Shown piece by piece: positions 35,631-46,553 of a stretch of DNA of 64,000 nucleotides. Both the position numbers and the translations under genes were made by a program. The notes beneath the pieces are model-generated. The model saw nothing but the letters and a program-made list of their open reading frames with translations, made no database searches and was not told the origin of the DNA. Within the stretch, counting starts at the first letter, position 1. Each line of letters opens with the position of its first letter. The stretch comes from Paragorgia papillata (lineage: Eukaryota; Cnidaria; Anthozoa; Scleralcyonacea; Coralliidae), in assembly GCA_035771165.1 (NCBI GenBank), contig JAWNZC010000091.1, forward strand, positions 1,076,501-1,140,500, in the 5' to 3' direction.

Positions 35631-37825
35631 ATGCTGCCCCGAAAATCACGAGACTGCAAAGCTGTGAACCGATCTATGATATGTACGTCACTTCAAAATG
35701 TCAACTGGTCGTTTCTTTACCACAATCAATCATGTGAAGATCAGCTAAACGTGTTCCAATCTACAATAACCGACGCCATGAACATCCACCTTCCTTCTCG
35801 CTTTGTTAAATTCCATCCCACTGATAAACCCTGGATGAATCCAGAAATATAAGAGGCTATAAAGAAGCGTCAAAGATTTTGGGTTGATGGTAACATCTCC
35901 CAGTATAATTTCTATCGCCTCAAAGTTATGAAGTTATGCAAATCGGCTCGCAGTCATTTCTACAAAGACAAAATTGGCCACCTTACAGACACGAACCCTA
36001 AAAAATGGTGGGACAACATAAAACTTCTATCTGGGCTTTCAAAACCTTCTCCACTATCAAGTTTGTCTGTTAATGGCTGTGTTGTCAGAGGCAACAACTT
36101 AGCAGAAAAAATTAACCATTTTTTCTGCACCCTCACCAATGACATTGCTCCCTTGCAGCATATACCAGCACTGGTTATCCAAACTCCCGACAAGTTTATA
36201 ATTTCTCCTGAATCTGTACAACGTTCCCTCTCAAATATTAAAGTTCGAAAATCGACAGGTCCAGACGATATTCCGAATTGGTTGCTAAAAAACCTTGCAT
36301 CCTCCATTTGCCACCCTGTGTGCTCGATTTTCAACTCATCTATCCGTGAAGGGCAAGTCCCAGTGTTATGGAAATCCACTGATGTCTTACCCTTACCTAA
36401 AATATCAAATCCCCAATCGGTTCAATGCGACCTCAGACCAATCTCGTTGACACCAGTTCTTAGTAAAATTCTAGAAGGTTATATCTTTCAGTGGCTGAGT
36501 CCAATAATCATGCCGCATATTGATCCTCGCCAGTTCGGTTGTATCAAGAAATCATCTTCAACTGCTGCCTTAATTCATCTCTTACATACATGGCTTGCTG
36601 CCACCGAGACTCCTAAAACCTTTATCCGTTCGTGCCTTGTTGACTTTTCTCAAGCTTTCGACAGAATCGACCACAACATTTTAATTGGTAAACTCCGCCT
36701 TCTTAATGTTCCTCCTATCCTCCTCAATTGGTGTGCTAGTTTTTTGCAAAACCGCCAACAACGAGTCAAACTTAAAAATGTTAAATCTGGTTGGAATTCC
36801 ATTCATGCCGGTGTTCCTCAGGGAACCAAGTTAGGACCGTTATTCTTCCTAGTAATGATCAATGACTTGACCACTACCGTACCAATGTATAAGTTCGTTG
36901 ATGACGTAACAATGTCTGAAATAATCTCCTTGCACCCCAATGATGCGACGGTTAAGATAGCCTCTACTAGTTCCCACTTACAAGATGAGATTAACACAGT
37001 TACTCGATGGACTTCTACCAATAACATGAAACTCGACGAGAAAAAGACAAAGGAGTTTATCGTTTCCTTCTTGAAGAACCTCCCTCCATTACACCCTCTG
37101 ATGGTCAACAACCAACCCCTCGAACGAGCCAGCAAAATCAAACTGCTAGGCGTACATCTATCCTCTGATCTCAAGTGGTCCACCCATGTCGATCATATTT
37201 GCTCCAAAGCAAGTAAACGCCTTTTTGCTCTGCGAATCCTACGACGTAGTGGAGTTCCTCCTAAAGATCTTCGTTCGGGTTTTTGTTATTTCATACGCCC
37301 GTTGTTGGAATATGCCTGCCCCGTGTGGCACTCCTCTCTACCACTTTACCTGAGCCAGCAAATTGAAGACATTCAAAAACGTGCATTTCGAATTATGTAA
37401 CCCGACTTATCATATAAGGATAGTCTTGTTAAATCTAATCTCGAAACACTTTCTAATAGAAGAGAAAATTTGTGCAAGTCCTTCTACAAACGCAACCTTG
37501 ATCTTTCAAGTAGGCTACACGACCTGTTTCCTGATCCTGTTGATCACCGATACAACCTGAGACATTCCCGGAAAATTCCCCTTTTTAAATGTAGAACTAA
37601 ACGTTTTCAAGACAGTTTTCTTCCGTCGTGCATTCATAAGTGGGACGCACTTTTGTAGCGAAGCATCTTAAATCCAATGTATATATATATATATTTAACT
37701 TGTGTAATAGTTTTTTTTTAACACTTAGTTTCTCCAATCCATGTAAACTTGAGTTTTTCAATTTGTAATTTTTGCAAATTGCCAATCAAGTATTATTAAA
37801 ATATTCATTCATTCATTCAAATTTT
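35631..37825 (+). pseudogene. CR1/L2-type LINE, 5'-truncated, two in-frame stops
   Basis: One frame runs from 35631 to a stop at 37656-37658, broken only by TAA at 35850-35852 and TAA at 37398-37400. It covers the pre-RT linker (ARSHFYKDKI, NPKKWWDNIKLLSG), the RT core and the C-terminal tail (RYNLRHSRKIPL, HKWDALL). RT motifs are KSTGPDDIP, DLRPISLTP, SCLVDFSQAFDRID, AGVPQGTKLGPLFFL and KFVDDVT, where the active site reads FVDD. The endonuclease half is absent. The element ends in an attc-type tail at 37801-37820, as CR1/L2 elements do. It lies upstream of the first identified recombinase-like exon at 38136. Confidence 0.88.
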
Positions 37826-38262
37826 TGAATTTTAGCTCTCTGAAACGACATACCGGTATGACATCACACTTACCGGTAGTACCAGCCTTTCTTTCGACGC
37901 GGTCGTTGTTCAATCATTTCAATAATTTCTTCGGTTTTGAATTGAAGCTTTCGAAATCTAACGAAAAATAGAATAACCTCCAATAGTATAGTTGACCTTT
38001 AAACAAATATATTACTTTGATCCAAACAAAAAAGTTTGAAAAACATCGCGGGATGATATAAATATGCTTTGTTTTGAGCCACCTTAAGATAATTTTGAAA
38101 CCTTATTAATTATTTTCTTCGATTCTTTTATAAAGGAGGTGAGCGATGGTCACGAATACAGTTTGACGAGGAAGAACAGCAAGGTCCAGTTAGATTCTTT
38201 AATGGGAAAAGTAAGTAAAACGTGAAATCATTATTTTTAACTACTTATTAACCGATAGTGAA

Positions 38263-38363
38263 GTCTTTACGGTAAAATATGAAACTGTGGCTTTGCTGTT
38301 ATTGACCGAGTGATAGCGAGGTCAATACAGCAAGGCCAAGGTTTAATATTTTACCGTAAAGAC
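38263..38363. repeat. Hairpin repeat, about 44-bp arms
   Basis: Arms 38263-38307 and 38320-38363 are imperfect reverse complements (ctttacggtaaaata against tattttaccgtaaag; gctgttattgacc against ggtcaatacagc) around a 12-base loop, gagtgatagcga. It is intronic and MITE-like. Confidence 0.75.
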
Positions 38364-38825
38364 CGAATAGTTGAGATTATTAAGTAGTTTATTGTATCGC
38401 ACTTTTTACTGCTTCTTTTAACTTCGTCAAAATTTCAAACTAAACCCTTTTGCCGTTTTTTTCCTTGTCATACTAAAATTTACTTTCAGCATGCTACTCG
38501 TCATTTGTTTCAGTTATTTTCATCGTTTTAAAGTAATAAAAGTTATTCAAGCTGTTTTTTAAAGAATTTTCGTTTTTTTTGCTAGTAGGGCATTTTCGTA
38601 ATGCCGGCGGGCATTGCGGAGAAATCTTGCCTCGTCAGCAACCAATCACAGCGCGTGATTTCGCCGGAAGTAACCTGTGCCATATAATAAAATAATATAA
38701 GGTGTGGTATAAAGAATTCTATGATCAACTAATTAAATATAGGAACCTCAGAAAAAATAGCAAAGATTACTTTTACTAGTATTGTTTATGCAATATTAAA
38801 TTAACATGTTTTTCTCTTCTTTCAG

Positions 38826-38983
38826 TTCAAATCGTGGCGTCGACCGTAAAGAGAGAAGTCGTCGAAGCCTTGGCTTTTAAAAAAGATAAGAAAAAGAAGA
38901 ACAAGATGTTAGAAAAAGTTACGTTGATGGGCAACTTTGCCCACAACCTGAAAGTATTAGAAAAAAATGAAGGCGAGCTTAAG
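38826..38983 (+). CDS. Exon 2 of the recombinase-like gene
   Basis: The acceptor ctttcag and donor aag/GTAGTA enclose 158 bases. The preceding exon (38136-38210) leaves one base and this one starts with two, so the codon is completed. The peptide is Lys-rich (KKDKKKKNKMLEK), then GNFAHNLKVL...EGELK, which joins in phase 0 to VVRRP of the next exon. Confidence 0.6.
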
Positions 38984-39005
38984 GTAGTATTCTTAAAAAC
39001 ACGAT

Positions 39006-39900
39006 GTAATAGAATAGAATAGAAGTTTATTGACAACTCCCCATTGGGGCTTTTCAGTGACAATTTACAAAAAAATTAATTAAGATACTACCTATACTAT
39101 TATACTACTGACTTATTAACATGCATCATACTAAATTGTTCAAATATTCTAGAATTGTTATTGAAGAAGCTGGTTTCGTAAATTATATCTAAAACTAGAA
39201 ATTGTACCACATAATTTCAAACGATCTTCAATACCGTTCCATAAAGTTACTACTCTATAAAAAAATGTTTTTTGACCCGCAGCACTCTTAAACAGCGGAA
39301 TATTAAGTTTCTGTGAACTTCGTGTTTTACGTCCTGTCACCTCACCTCTAGTTATAAACTGTGAAGCTAGATAAGAAGGTGCACAACCCGTCATGCATTT
39401 AAACGCTAACGTAGCATCGCGATAATATAGCTGAGTTTTAACAGGAAGCCAGCGCAACTCCTTCAATACAGGGGTAATGTGATCAAATTTCCGTCTACCG
39501 CTTACAATTCGAGCTGCAAAGTTCTGTACGCATTGAAGCTTGCGTATGTTACTATTTGGAGTATTTGACCACACAGACGAACAATAAAATAGCTTACTAA
39601 AAACTAGGGCATTAATAATTTTCACTAATAAATCTTTACTAAAAGCATGCTTTGCGCGACTAATTTGGCCTAGGTTTGACATACATGATGAGACAGTTGC
39701 TAAAATATGTTTGTCAAAAGACAAATTAGAGTCAAACGTAACTCCTAGGTCTTTCGCGAATTCAACAGGTACAAGTTCTTTTCCCAACAACGACAGGTTG
39801 AAATCCGGTAATTTCATAATCATTTGCCGACTGCCGAAGACCATCAGTTTCGTCTTGTTAGGATTTAGCAGAAGACAATTATCAAAGCACCAATATTTAG
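39006..39900 (-). pseudogene. 3' fragment of a CR1/L2-type LINE in the intron
   Basis: The 228-aa minus-strand frame is the RT thumb and C-terminal part of a LINE: LGVTFDSNLSFDKHI, KLFYCSSVWSN, LQCVQNFAARIVSG, LRWLPVKTQLYYRDA, FFYRVVTLWNGIEDRL. It ends near 39158, and the 3' UTR reaches a ttcta pentamer repeat at 39006-39020, a tail type known for CR1/L2-like elements. Upstream RT motifs are absent. It sits opposite to the recombinase-like gene between its exons 2 and 3. Confidence 0.85.
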
Positions 39901-40009
39901 TACAATGTATTAAAAATTTATTTTAATACAATGATTAGAATGTAATACAATCGTAATTTTTTTTCTCGTGCAGTATCAGAGTATAATTGTGAACATTTTC
40001 GCTTTTAAG

Positions 40010-40577
40010 GTGGTAAGACGGCCAACAAAGGATCAAAAAGTTGATCCAATGGACTATTTGCCATGTTATCATTGCCATGGATTCGTCCAGAAGTCAGAGC
40101 TGTGGAGGCATGTAAAAACCTGCCAGTTTTCGACGGACAAAGAAGTTGAGCAGAAACGCAACAAAAAGTTGCAATATAAGGGAAGATTACTTCTTGCTGC
40201 CAATCAATTCCCCGCTGGGAGCAGTAAGGAACTTTCAGAAGGAGTAATTTCTATCATGTCCCAAGACGACATCACGTTAGTCGCAAGACGTGACCTTATT
40301 ATTTTGATCTTCGGGTCGCACGTCTTAGAAAAGGTTGGCGTGAAAAAAGGTTGGCGTGAAAAAAGCCACGTACGTTTCCCAAAAGATGAGGGAGTTGGCG
40401 AGATTGCTCATTCAAGCAAGGAAAGAAGCTAAGAATCCGACCATATCAATCAAGGATCTGCTGCCCACAAACTATTTTGATTTGGTTGTATCGTCGGTTC
40501 GCTCACTTTGTGGGTACAAGGAAAGTGGCTATGACAAGCCTTCGACAGCTATGAGAATTGGATACGCAATGAAAAAG
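40010..40577 (+). CDS. Exon 3: zinc-finger and helical region, with a frameshifting duplication
   Basis: It starts after cttttaag with VVRRPTKDQKVDPMDYLPC. A compact finger follows (C-x2-C, then H-x4-C: CYHCHGF...LWRHVKTC). The rest is helical (DDITLVARRDL, MRELARLLIQARKEA). The 16-base word ggttggcgtgaaaaaa is present twice in tandem (40333-40348 and 40349-40364), moving the downstream part into another frame. With a single copy the frame would be continuous up to the donor at 40578. The donor is aaaaag/GTAGTT. Confidence 0.65.
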
Positions 40578-41159
40578 GTAGTTTTTTTACCTTTATATGT
40601 ATATCAGACACTTTTACTTAGCAGTATAACAGGCATGGCGGGACTGGGAGACTCCCCCCACTTTTTCTCTGGAATAACTTTAATTTATTGAGGTTGTTGT
40701 GTACGGGCCTACGGCGTATTTTAAAAAAAAATTTGAATATATCATAATGAAAATAGAATGCTAAAGTAATAGGTTTAGTTTCTGTTACTAATTGGTTTGT
40801 ATCTCTAAACGAAAATCGTCAAAGGAATTTCGGTACATTTACTATTGATGACTTTCAGTGATGAACAACATAATTTGGACGCTCTTAGGCATTTACTGTT
40901 GTAATAAGGTTTAATATTTAATAATTACACAAATTTTAAAACAAAAAGAATTGATGCTAACATAATCAGAGTTCTTGTTTTCTGAGTGATTAATGAAATT
41001 TAGAAGCGTTTTAGCCATCTCAGAGGTATTGATTTTGAAAAATTTCTTGAAGGAGTATACTCCACCCCCGTTGTTAGCTGCCCCCCTCACTTCATATACT
41101 GTTCTGCTGTCCTGGTATATATAATGTCATACTTCGAACTCGTTTACGCTCAAACTATC

Positions 41160-41265
41160 TGAGCCCCATTAGATCGATGCATGCTTAAAACGCCTCACTG
41201 GTGATCATGCAGAAGGTTGTGGGTTCGAGTCCCGCTTACATGGTAACTTAGAAATTTTTCTGAGT
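41160..41265 (+). tRNA. Degenerate tRNA-like sequence with a 3' hairpin
   Basis: A box-B-like T arm (gtgggttcgagtcccgc) is well kept, but the D and anticodon arms are eroded. It is followed by a 7-bp hairpin (41246-41265, one G-T pair) with a T-rich loop. The bases before the unit (atctgag) can also pair with the first hairpin arm. Same plan as the units at 14937, 59458 and 59941. Confidence 0.4.
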
Positions 41266-41370
41266 AAAATAGCCCGAAGAAGATATCTGTTATTGAAAAC
41301 ATGTTATTGAAAACATGTAAATCTGTTATTGAAAACATGTAAATTAACAGTAACTGTATTATGAAAAGTA

Positions 41371-41441
41371 CTGCATTTTTACAGTAAAATGTACGTACTG
41401 GTAATGTGATGCTACCAGTACATTTTACTGTAAAAATGCAG
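41371..41441. repeat. Hairpin with 29-bp arms
   Basis: ctgcatttttacagtaaaat is matched by its reverse complement in 41413-41441, with a 4-base gtac duplication in the left arm and a 9-base loop. A third, related segment (gtacgttttactgttaaaat) follows at 41499-41518. Confidence 0.75.
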
Positions 41442-41585
41442 CAATTTTTAAAATACAGTCTTTGCTATTTTGCAGCACTTGGCATCCAAGCCGCTAGTAC
41501 GTTTTACTGTTAAAATAGCAGATATTCCAAACAGCGTAATTCTTATGCATATCTGAATTCCATATACGTCTCTTCTCTTAACAAG

Positions 41586-41904
41586 GCAGCTTTTGTCATT
41601 CGTGGAGAGGCGTTGAAGGGGAGAGACTACGATGGAAAAAAAGATGTTGATGATTAATTAGAACTTCACGAAATGTACTGGACTGACAAAGTATCCAGCC
41701 ATGCGCTGAATACTTTGTCATTCCGAAAACACAATAAACCAGAATGGCTGCCCATCACCAGTGACTTCAAGAAATTGAGGAAATTCCAAACTGAGAAGCT
41801 GGAAGAGTGTTATTGGCGACTCACCGTCATAGATTCGCCGGAGAATTGGAGAGATCTTGCCGAGATTTGCTTGTCACGCATGACGGTTTTCAACAAAAGA
41901 CGAA
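41586..41904 (+). CDS. Exon 4: ends in the Box I Arg motif, contains a stop codon
   Basis: It joins in phase 0 to the previous exon (AMKK/AAFVIRGEALKGRD). An in-frame TAA is at 41655-41657. After it come WTDKVSSHALNTL, LPITSDFKKLR and a helix ending SRMTVFNKRR, then the donor GTATGT. In tyrosine recombinases the first catalytic Arg lies in a helix-end context like RRSGE, which this exon boundary would split. The next in-phase exon has not been found before the BEL element. Confidence 0.6.
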
Positions 41905-42029
41905 GTATGTTGAATCACGTACATTGTTTGAGAGTTAATTTATATAAATTTTTACTAAGAGTTAATGTGAGTAATTTGCTGCGACTGTACTAAGAATAAG
42001 CTAATATTAATCCGACAACTCTATTATTT

Positions 42030-42174
42030 GTTGTCTGTTCAGTTATAGATGCACAGAAGACGTCACAACGTGGAAAGAACATCAGTGACCCACTCGCCCC
42101 GGCAGCTTGTGGGCCACTTTTTTGTTCTTACCACGTTGTGACGTCATATGTGCATCTATAATTGAACAGACAAC
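42030..42174. mobile_element. 145-bp MITE-like inverted repeat
   Basis: Arms 42030-42080 and 42124-42174 are about 50 bp and nearly exact complements (gttgtctgttcagttatagatgc; acgtcacaacgtgg), with a 43-base centre. It is non-coding and intronic, between exon 4 of the recombinase-like gene and the BEL element. Confidence 0.75.
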
Positions 42175-42601
42175 GGCAAAATGAAATCTATTTGTTAAAT
42201 TTAAAATTGATTGCTCAAAAGTGTTGCCAGAACGCGGAAAATGCTATTCTAGAGACCTAAATTTTAGTGGGCATGCCCCAGATCCCTTAGATATGCAAAC
42301 CCACAAAACATTTGAAAATTATCAGTTTTCAATTTTTCATAGGATGACCGCTGATGCATCTCATAACAGACGTCTTGCCCTTTTTAGATTATTTTAGTGT
42401 CTATGAATTTTCCTTTTTTGCAGCGGGAGAAATTCTTTCTGTATTTTCAGCTCAAAATGTATGACAAAACAATTTTTTGAATTTGACCTTTTTTATATCA
42501 AGAATTATCAAGATCTTTATTTCTCGCAGATGACACGATAATTCTTGGACAGCGATAATTCTTGATACCAAAAAATCTTTTCCAATTGTTGTTTATTATT
42601 A

Positions 42602-42898
42602 TGTCGGAAACTGTGTTGTTGATATTACCTTGTTTAATTATTAATTACGGTGAACTATTTCGGGACATTAGAATATTTAATTTGATTGACATTTGATTAT
42701 CACGTGATAGATTTAGAGCGGGAAAGTAGGGCAGAGTGTTGTCGATTTCCTGTGCGAAGGAGTGATCGAATTCGAGCTGTGATTTGTGATTTTAATATTA
42801 AGTTTTATTTGTTATTCTTTTGTGAATTTGATTTTTGTGAATTTGATTTTTGTGATCGTGTGGGACTTTCTAAAAGGATCGAACCCCCTTTTCCCACA
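42602..42898 (+). repeat. BEL 5' LTR
   Basis: 297 bases, from tgtcggaaactgtg to ttttcccaca. The only size difference from the 3' LTR is an extra 15-base unit at about 42823-42853. A primer-binding-like site (tggcacctccgacggga) begins at 42903, just after the LTR. Confidence 0.93.
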
Positions 42899-42968
42899 TT
42901 ACTGGCACCTCCGACGGGATATTTTGGTGGTTTTATCGTGTGTTATACGCTTCATGTGGATATAAACA

Positions 42969-44396
42969 ATGTCGTTAAAGAAGCAACTGACGGAGCTAGA
43001 CGTGAAGTTAAGAGCTTTGCAATTTCGAGTGAACCGCAGCAACGAGATCATAGAGAAAGGTGACAGATCTGCTGTGGAGAGACAAAGAGAGTCCATTCAA
43101 ACGCTCGTGAGTACAATAAATTGTTTAAAGGGGTCTATCGAAGAAGCGAAATTTGGGCAAGGCGAATCTGAAAGCGATGTAGAACAATGGTCGCAAGACA
43201 TTGACGCACAAGTCGCCACAGCTGACCAGTGTTGTAAAAAACTATACGATTTTGTTAAGGAGATCGAAACGAAGGCGAAAGAGCTAGAATTAGCCAAAAC
43301 GCACGACCAAGCTATGATGTTTGAGAAACAGCTTTTAGAGCAAAAGCTTGAGGCCGCTGCGAAAACGAAAAGGCTGGCAGAAGGCACTGTCAGATTGCCA
43401 AAATTGAATATAACTAAGTTTAACGGGAAACCGCATGATTGGGTTCGATTCTCTGGTCAGTTTGACGCAATGGTTGACTCACTAAATGTCCCTGCAATCA
43501 CGAAGTTCTCTCATCTAAAGGAACTTGTAGAGCCACATATTAGAAGTGCTATAGATTGTCTGCCATTTACCGACGAAGGGTATGAGCGAGCCATGAAATA
43601 TTTAAAAGAGAAATACGGTCACCCGAGTGAAGTTGCTGGGTCTTACATTACCAATATTATTGAATTGCCATTCCTAACTGAGCGAGACGTTCCAAAGATA
43701 CATAGATTTTACGAACAGTTGCTATTTAACGTTGAAAGTCTCGAGACACTTGGAAAACTTGACACTATAGAAGGCGCTACCTATTATGTTGTTAAGAAAT
43801 TAGAAGTAATTAAATCCGAGTTAGTAGCGCATGTTGAAACCAATTGGAAGGATTGGGCATTTCGAGATTTAGTAAATGCGCTGCGAAAATGGACGGAGAT
43901 TAACAGTGTGGTTAAAACGCAAAAGCGCAAGAAGGATAACGTATCCCATATCCTTACTGATAGTCATAGCAACCGGCCCACGGGTGGGCGCGCTCTTACC
44001 TCACGAGATGCCGAAGTTAAATGTGTTTATTGCGAAAGTCCGGAGCACAAAGCAATCTCGTGTAGTAATGTGACGGCACCGAGTGAAAGAAAGAGAATTC
44101 TCGCGGAAAAACGTCTTTGTTTCAACTGCGCAATTGGTCAACATGCGGCGAGCAGCTGTAAAAGCAAGATCTCTTGCCAAAACTGTCAAAAGAGACATCA
44201 CACCTCAATATGTCCGTCATCAAATGAAGCGGGATTAACCGCGAATGTAATTAAATCGGCAAGTACGTGTGTAGTGCATCCCGTGGTAATTGTACAAGTT
44301 AAAGGCATCAAATTCCGAGCGCTTTTAGATAGCGGCGCTAGTAACTCTTTCGTGTCAGAAACTCTGGTAAGTCTTGTGTGGGTGCGAAATCCGTAA
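42969..44396 (+). CDS. gag: BEL/Pao Gag and start of protease
   Basis: A 475-aa frame. The N-terminal third is coiled coil, followed by the DUF1759-type capsid region (LPKLNITKFNGKPHDWVRFSG, FSHLKELV, YLKEKYGHPSEVAGSYI). Cys-rich knuckles are near residues 350-420 (CVYCESPEHKAISC, CFNCAIGQHAASSC, CQNCQKRHHTSIC). Near residue 452 is the aspartic protease motif LLDSGAS. The frame stops shortly after the protease start. The protein would package the RNA and process the polyprotein. The pol part continues in another frame, either by mutation or by frameshifting. Confidence 0.9.
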   Translation: MSLKKQLTELDVKLRALQFRVNRSNEIIEKGDRSAVERQRESIQTLVSTINCLKGSIEEAKFGQGESESDVEQWSQDIDAQVATADQCCKKLYDFVKEIETKAKELELAKTHDQAMMFEKQLLEQKLEAAAKTKRLAEGTVRLPKLNITKFNGKPHDWVRFSGQFDAMVDSLNVPAITKFSHLKELVEPHIRSAIDCLPFTDEGYERAMKYLKEKYGHPSEVAGSYITNIIELPFLTERDVPKIHRFYEQLLFNVESLETLGKLDTIEGATYYVVKKLEVIKSELVAHVETNWKDWAFRDLVNALRKWTEINSVVKTQKRKKDNVSHILTDSHSNRPTGGRALTSRDAEVKCVYCESPEHKAISCSNVTAPSERKRILAEKRLCFNCAIGQHAASSCKSKISCQNCQKRHHTSICPSSNEAGLTANVIKSASTCVVHPVVIVQVKGIKFRALLDSGASNSFVSETLVSLVWVRNP

Positions 44397-46249
44397 AGAC
44401 AAGTACGCGACAAATATCAACCTTAATGGGCACTACAACGACAAAAATGTCGCAATTTGATTTAAGTTTCGAAGCGCTAAAAGGTGGTTTCGTTCTGAAC
44501 GCTCGTGCAACAATGATCAAAAACCGTGAACTGTTGTTGCTAGACAATCCTCACATCGACGAGAGAATTGAAGCTCATCAACACTTGCGTGACATTGAGT
44601 TTGAAGACCAACCAACGAAAGAGAAGTTGCCCGTGCACGTTATTTTGGGCGCAAACGAGTACGCGAAGATTCGAGCGTCTCAGGTACGTATCGGTCGACA
44701 AGGGGAGCCCGTAGCTGAGCTCACGAGATTCGGATGGGCCCTGATGAGTCCTGGAGAAGATTTAAACCCCACTTCAGGATGTCTGGCGGTGAATACTGCG
44801 ATGGATCATGAACGATTGTGCTCACTTGATGTTCTCGGCCTGGCCGACTCTCCTTCCGGTGATCAGGGCGTGGTTTACCAAGAGTTTCGTGAGCAGTTAT
44901 CGCGAGATCCCGACGAAGGTTGGTATGAGACATCTCTACCGTGGAAAGGCGACCATCCACCACTTTCCAACTATCATAACGGCAGTCTTCGTCGCATGCA
45001 CAACCAAGTTCGAAAGCTTCGAAAAACAGGAAAACTCGAGGAGTACGACGCGATTATTCGGGAGCAAATTGAGGAGGGAATCGTCGAACGAGCTCCGAGC
45101 GAAGCGGTTGGCCGAGAGTTTTACATGCCACATCGTGCTGTGGTAAGAGAAGGCGCAGAGAGTACAAAAACGCGCGTGGTTTACGATTGTTCTGCTCGTG
45201 AAGGAGAGGGGCCGTCCCTCAACGACTGCCTTGATGTTGGTCCGCCGCTCCAAAACAAGCTTTGGGACGTACTGGTACGAGGACGATTTCACCCAATTGC
45301 TTTGGCTGGTGACTTACGGAAGGCGTTCCTACAGGTGCGAATCAAAGAGGAACATCGTGACGCTTTACGATTCCATTGGTTGCGCTCGGTCGATTCTAAT
45401 GAAGTTGAGACTTTACGTTTCACGCGAGCTTTGTTTGGTCTTGGACCTTCTCCATTTCTGCTTGGAGGCGTAATCGAGCAGCATTTGGCAGGATGGAGCG
45501 AGAAACTTCCGGAGAGTGTAGCAGAGATTTCTCGAAGCCTGTATGTAGATGACCTGATTTCGGGTGCTCACAATGTCTCGAAGGCACAAGATCTGAAAAG
45601 CGACGCAAAGGAAGTATTCGCGGATGCTAGTTTCGAGCTTCATAAATGGCATTCTAACGAGCCGGAGTTGGAAGATCACTGCCAGAAACCAGAGATTATC
45701 GAAGAGACAACGTATGCCAAACAACAACTGGGTTACACTGCTAAAGAATGTAAACTTCTTGGGTTGGCTTGGAACAAAGATAAAGATACAGTGAGTGTGG
45801 TATTTCCTGACGAGAAAGCTAACCCAACGAAACGAGAGGTCCTGGGAAAATTAGCCCGTGTCTACGACCCTCTTGGGCTGGTATCGCCGATGACTCTTCA
45901 AGGCAAACTGATCTTCCGCGAAGCCTGCGAAAGCAAAACGCCTTGGGACTTTGCCTTACCTGAGAAACTCGCTAAGCTGTGGGAGAAGTGGGAATCTACC
46001 TTACCAGCGCGTGTTGCCACCAGACGAAGTTTAGCTACTTACCGAGAACCTGTGGGTGCTGTGGAGCTTCATGCATTCGGAGATGCGAGTGGACGTGGTG
46101 TAGCGACAGCCGTATACGCCGTAGTGAGTCAAGCATCCGGTGTCACTCAAGGTTTGGTAGCTGCTAAATCCCGACTTGCCAAGCAAGGTCTTACCATCCC
46201 GCGTCTGGAGTTAGTTGCTGGTCATATGGCTTCGAATGCTGTAGACTAA
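44378..46249 (+). CDS. pol: BEL/Pao Pol part 1: protease end, reverse transcriptase, RNase H start
   Basis: A 623-aa frame overlapping gag by 19 bases. It reads LPVHVILGANEYAKI (protease C-terminal region typical of BEL), RVVYDCSAREGEGPSLNDCL and the RT active site LYVDDLISGA near residue 388. The RNase H entry is VELHAFGDASGRGVATAVYAV near residue 561, with its Asp. It ends MASNAVD, where a SINE has been inserted and about 15-25 residues of coding sequence were lost. Confidence 0.92.
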   Translation: MGAKSVKTSTRQISTLMGTTTTKMSQFDLSFEALKGGFVLNARATMIKNRELLLLDNPHIDERIEAHQHLRDIEFEDQPTKEKLPVHVILGANEYAKIRASQVRIGRQGEPVAELTRFGWALMSPGEDLNPTSGCLAVNTAMDHERLCSLDVLGLADSPSGDQGVVYQEFREQLSRDPDEGWYETSLPWKGDHPPLSNYHNGSLRRMHNQVRKLRKTGKLEEYDAIIREQIEEGIVERAPSEAVGREFYMPHRAVVREGAESTKTRVVYDCSAREGEGPSLNDCLDVGPPLQNKLWDVLVRGRFHPIALAGDLRKAFLQVRIKEEHRDALRFHWLRSVDSNEVETLRFTRALFGLGPSPFLLGGVIEQHLAGWSEKLPESVAEISRSLYVDDLISGAHNVSKAQDLKSDAKEVFADASFELHKWHSNEPELEDHCQKPEIIEETTYAKQQLGYTAKECKLLGLAWNKDKDTVSVVFPDEKANPTKREVLGKLARVYDPLGLVSPMTLQGKLIFREACESKTPWDFALPEKLAKLWEKWESTLPARVATRRSLATYREPVGAVELHAFGDASGRGVATAVYAVVSQASGVTQGLVAAKSRLAKQGLTIPRLELVAGHMASNAVD

Positions 46250-46553
46250 CTAAACTAAACTAAACTAAACTAATCTTATTTATACTGGATAGCTCTATCA
46301 GTTAATTGATAACTGTTCTCCCTAGAGGTCCAGTAAGGGCCATCCCTCATTGGTCCAGTGTTTCTACAGGAGGAAACCGGAGTACCCGGAGGAAACCTGC
46401 GATGTTTGGTAGAGTCAAACTGGAAGCACTCTTTTCACATGCGGCCAGGGTGAAATTTTAATCAGATAACTGCTGAGAGCAGGAATTGAACCCGGGTCGC
46501 AGAGGTGAAAGGCACGTGCGCTAACCACTGTGCCACCAACACCCCCGCGGCTT
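46245..46553 (-). mobile_element. tRNA-derived SINE inside BEL pol
   Basis: Read on the minus strand, a tRNA-like head has box A (GTGGTTAGCGCACG) and box B (GGGTTCAATTCC). A body follows with tttcctccgggtactccgg, a block I recognise from widespread invertebrate SINEs, and a (TTTAG)n tail at 46245-46275. No clean target duplication is visible, and the pol frame lacks some residues at the join, so insertion came with a small deletion. Confidence 0.85.
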
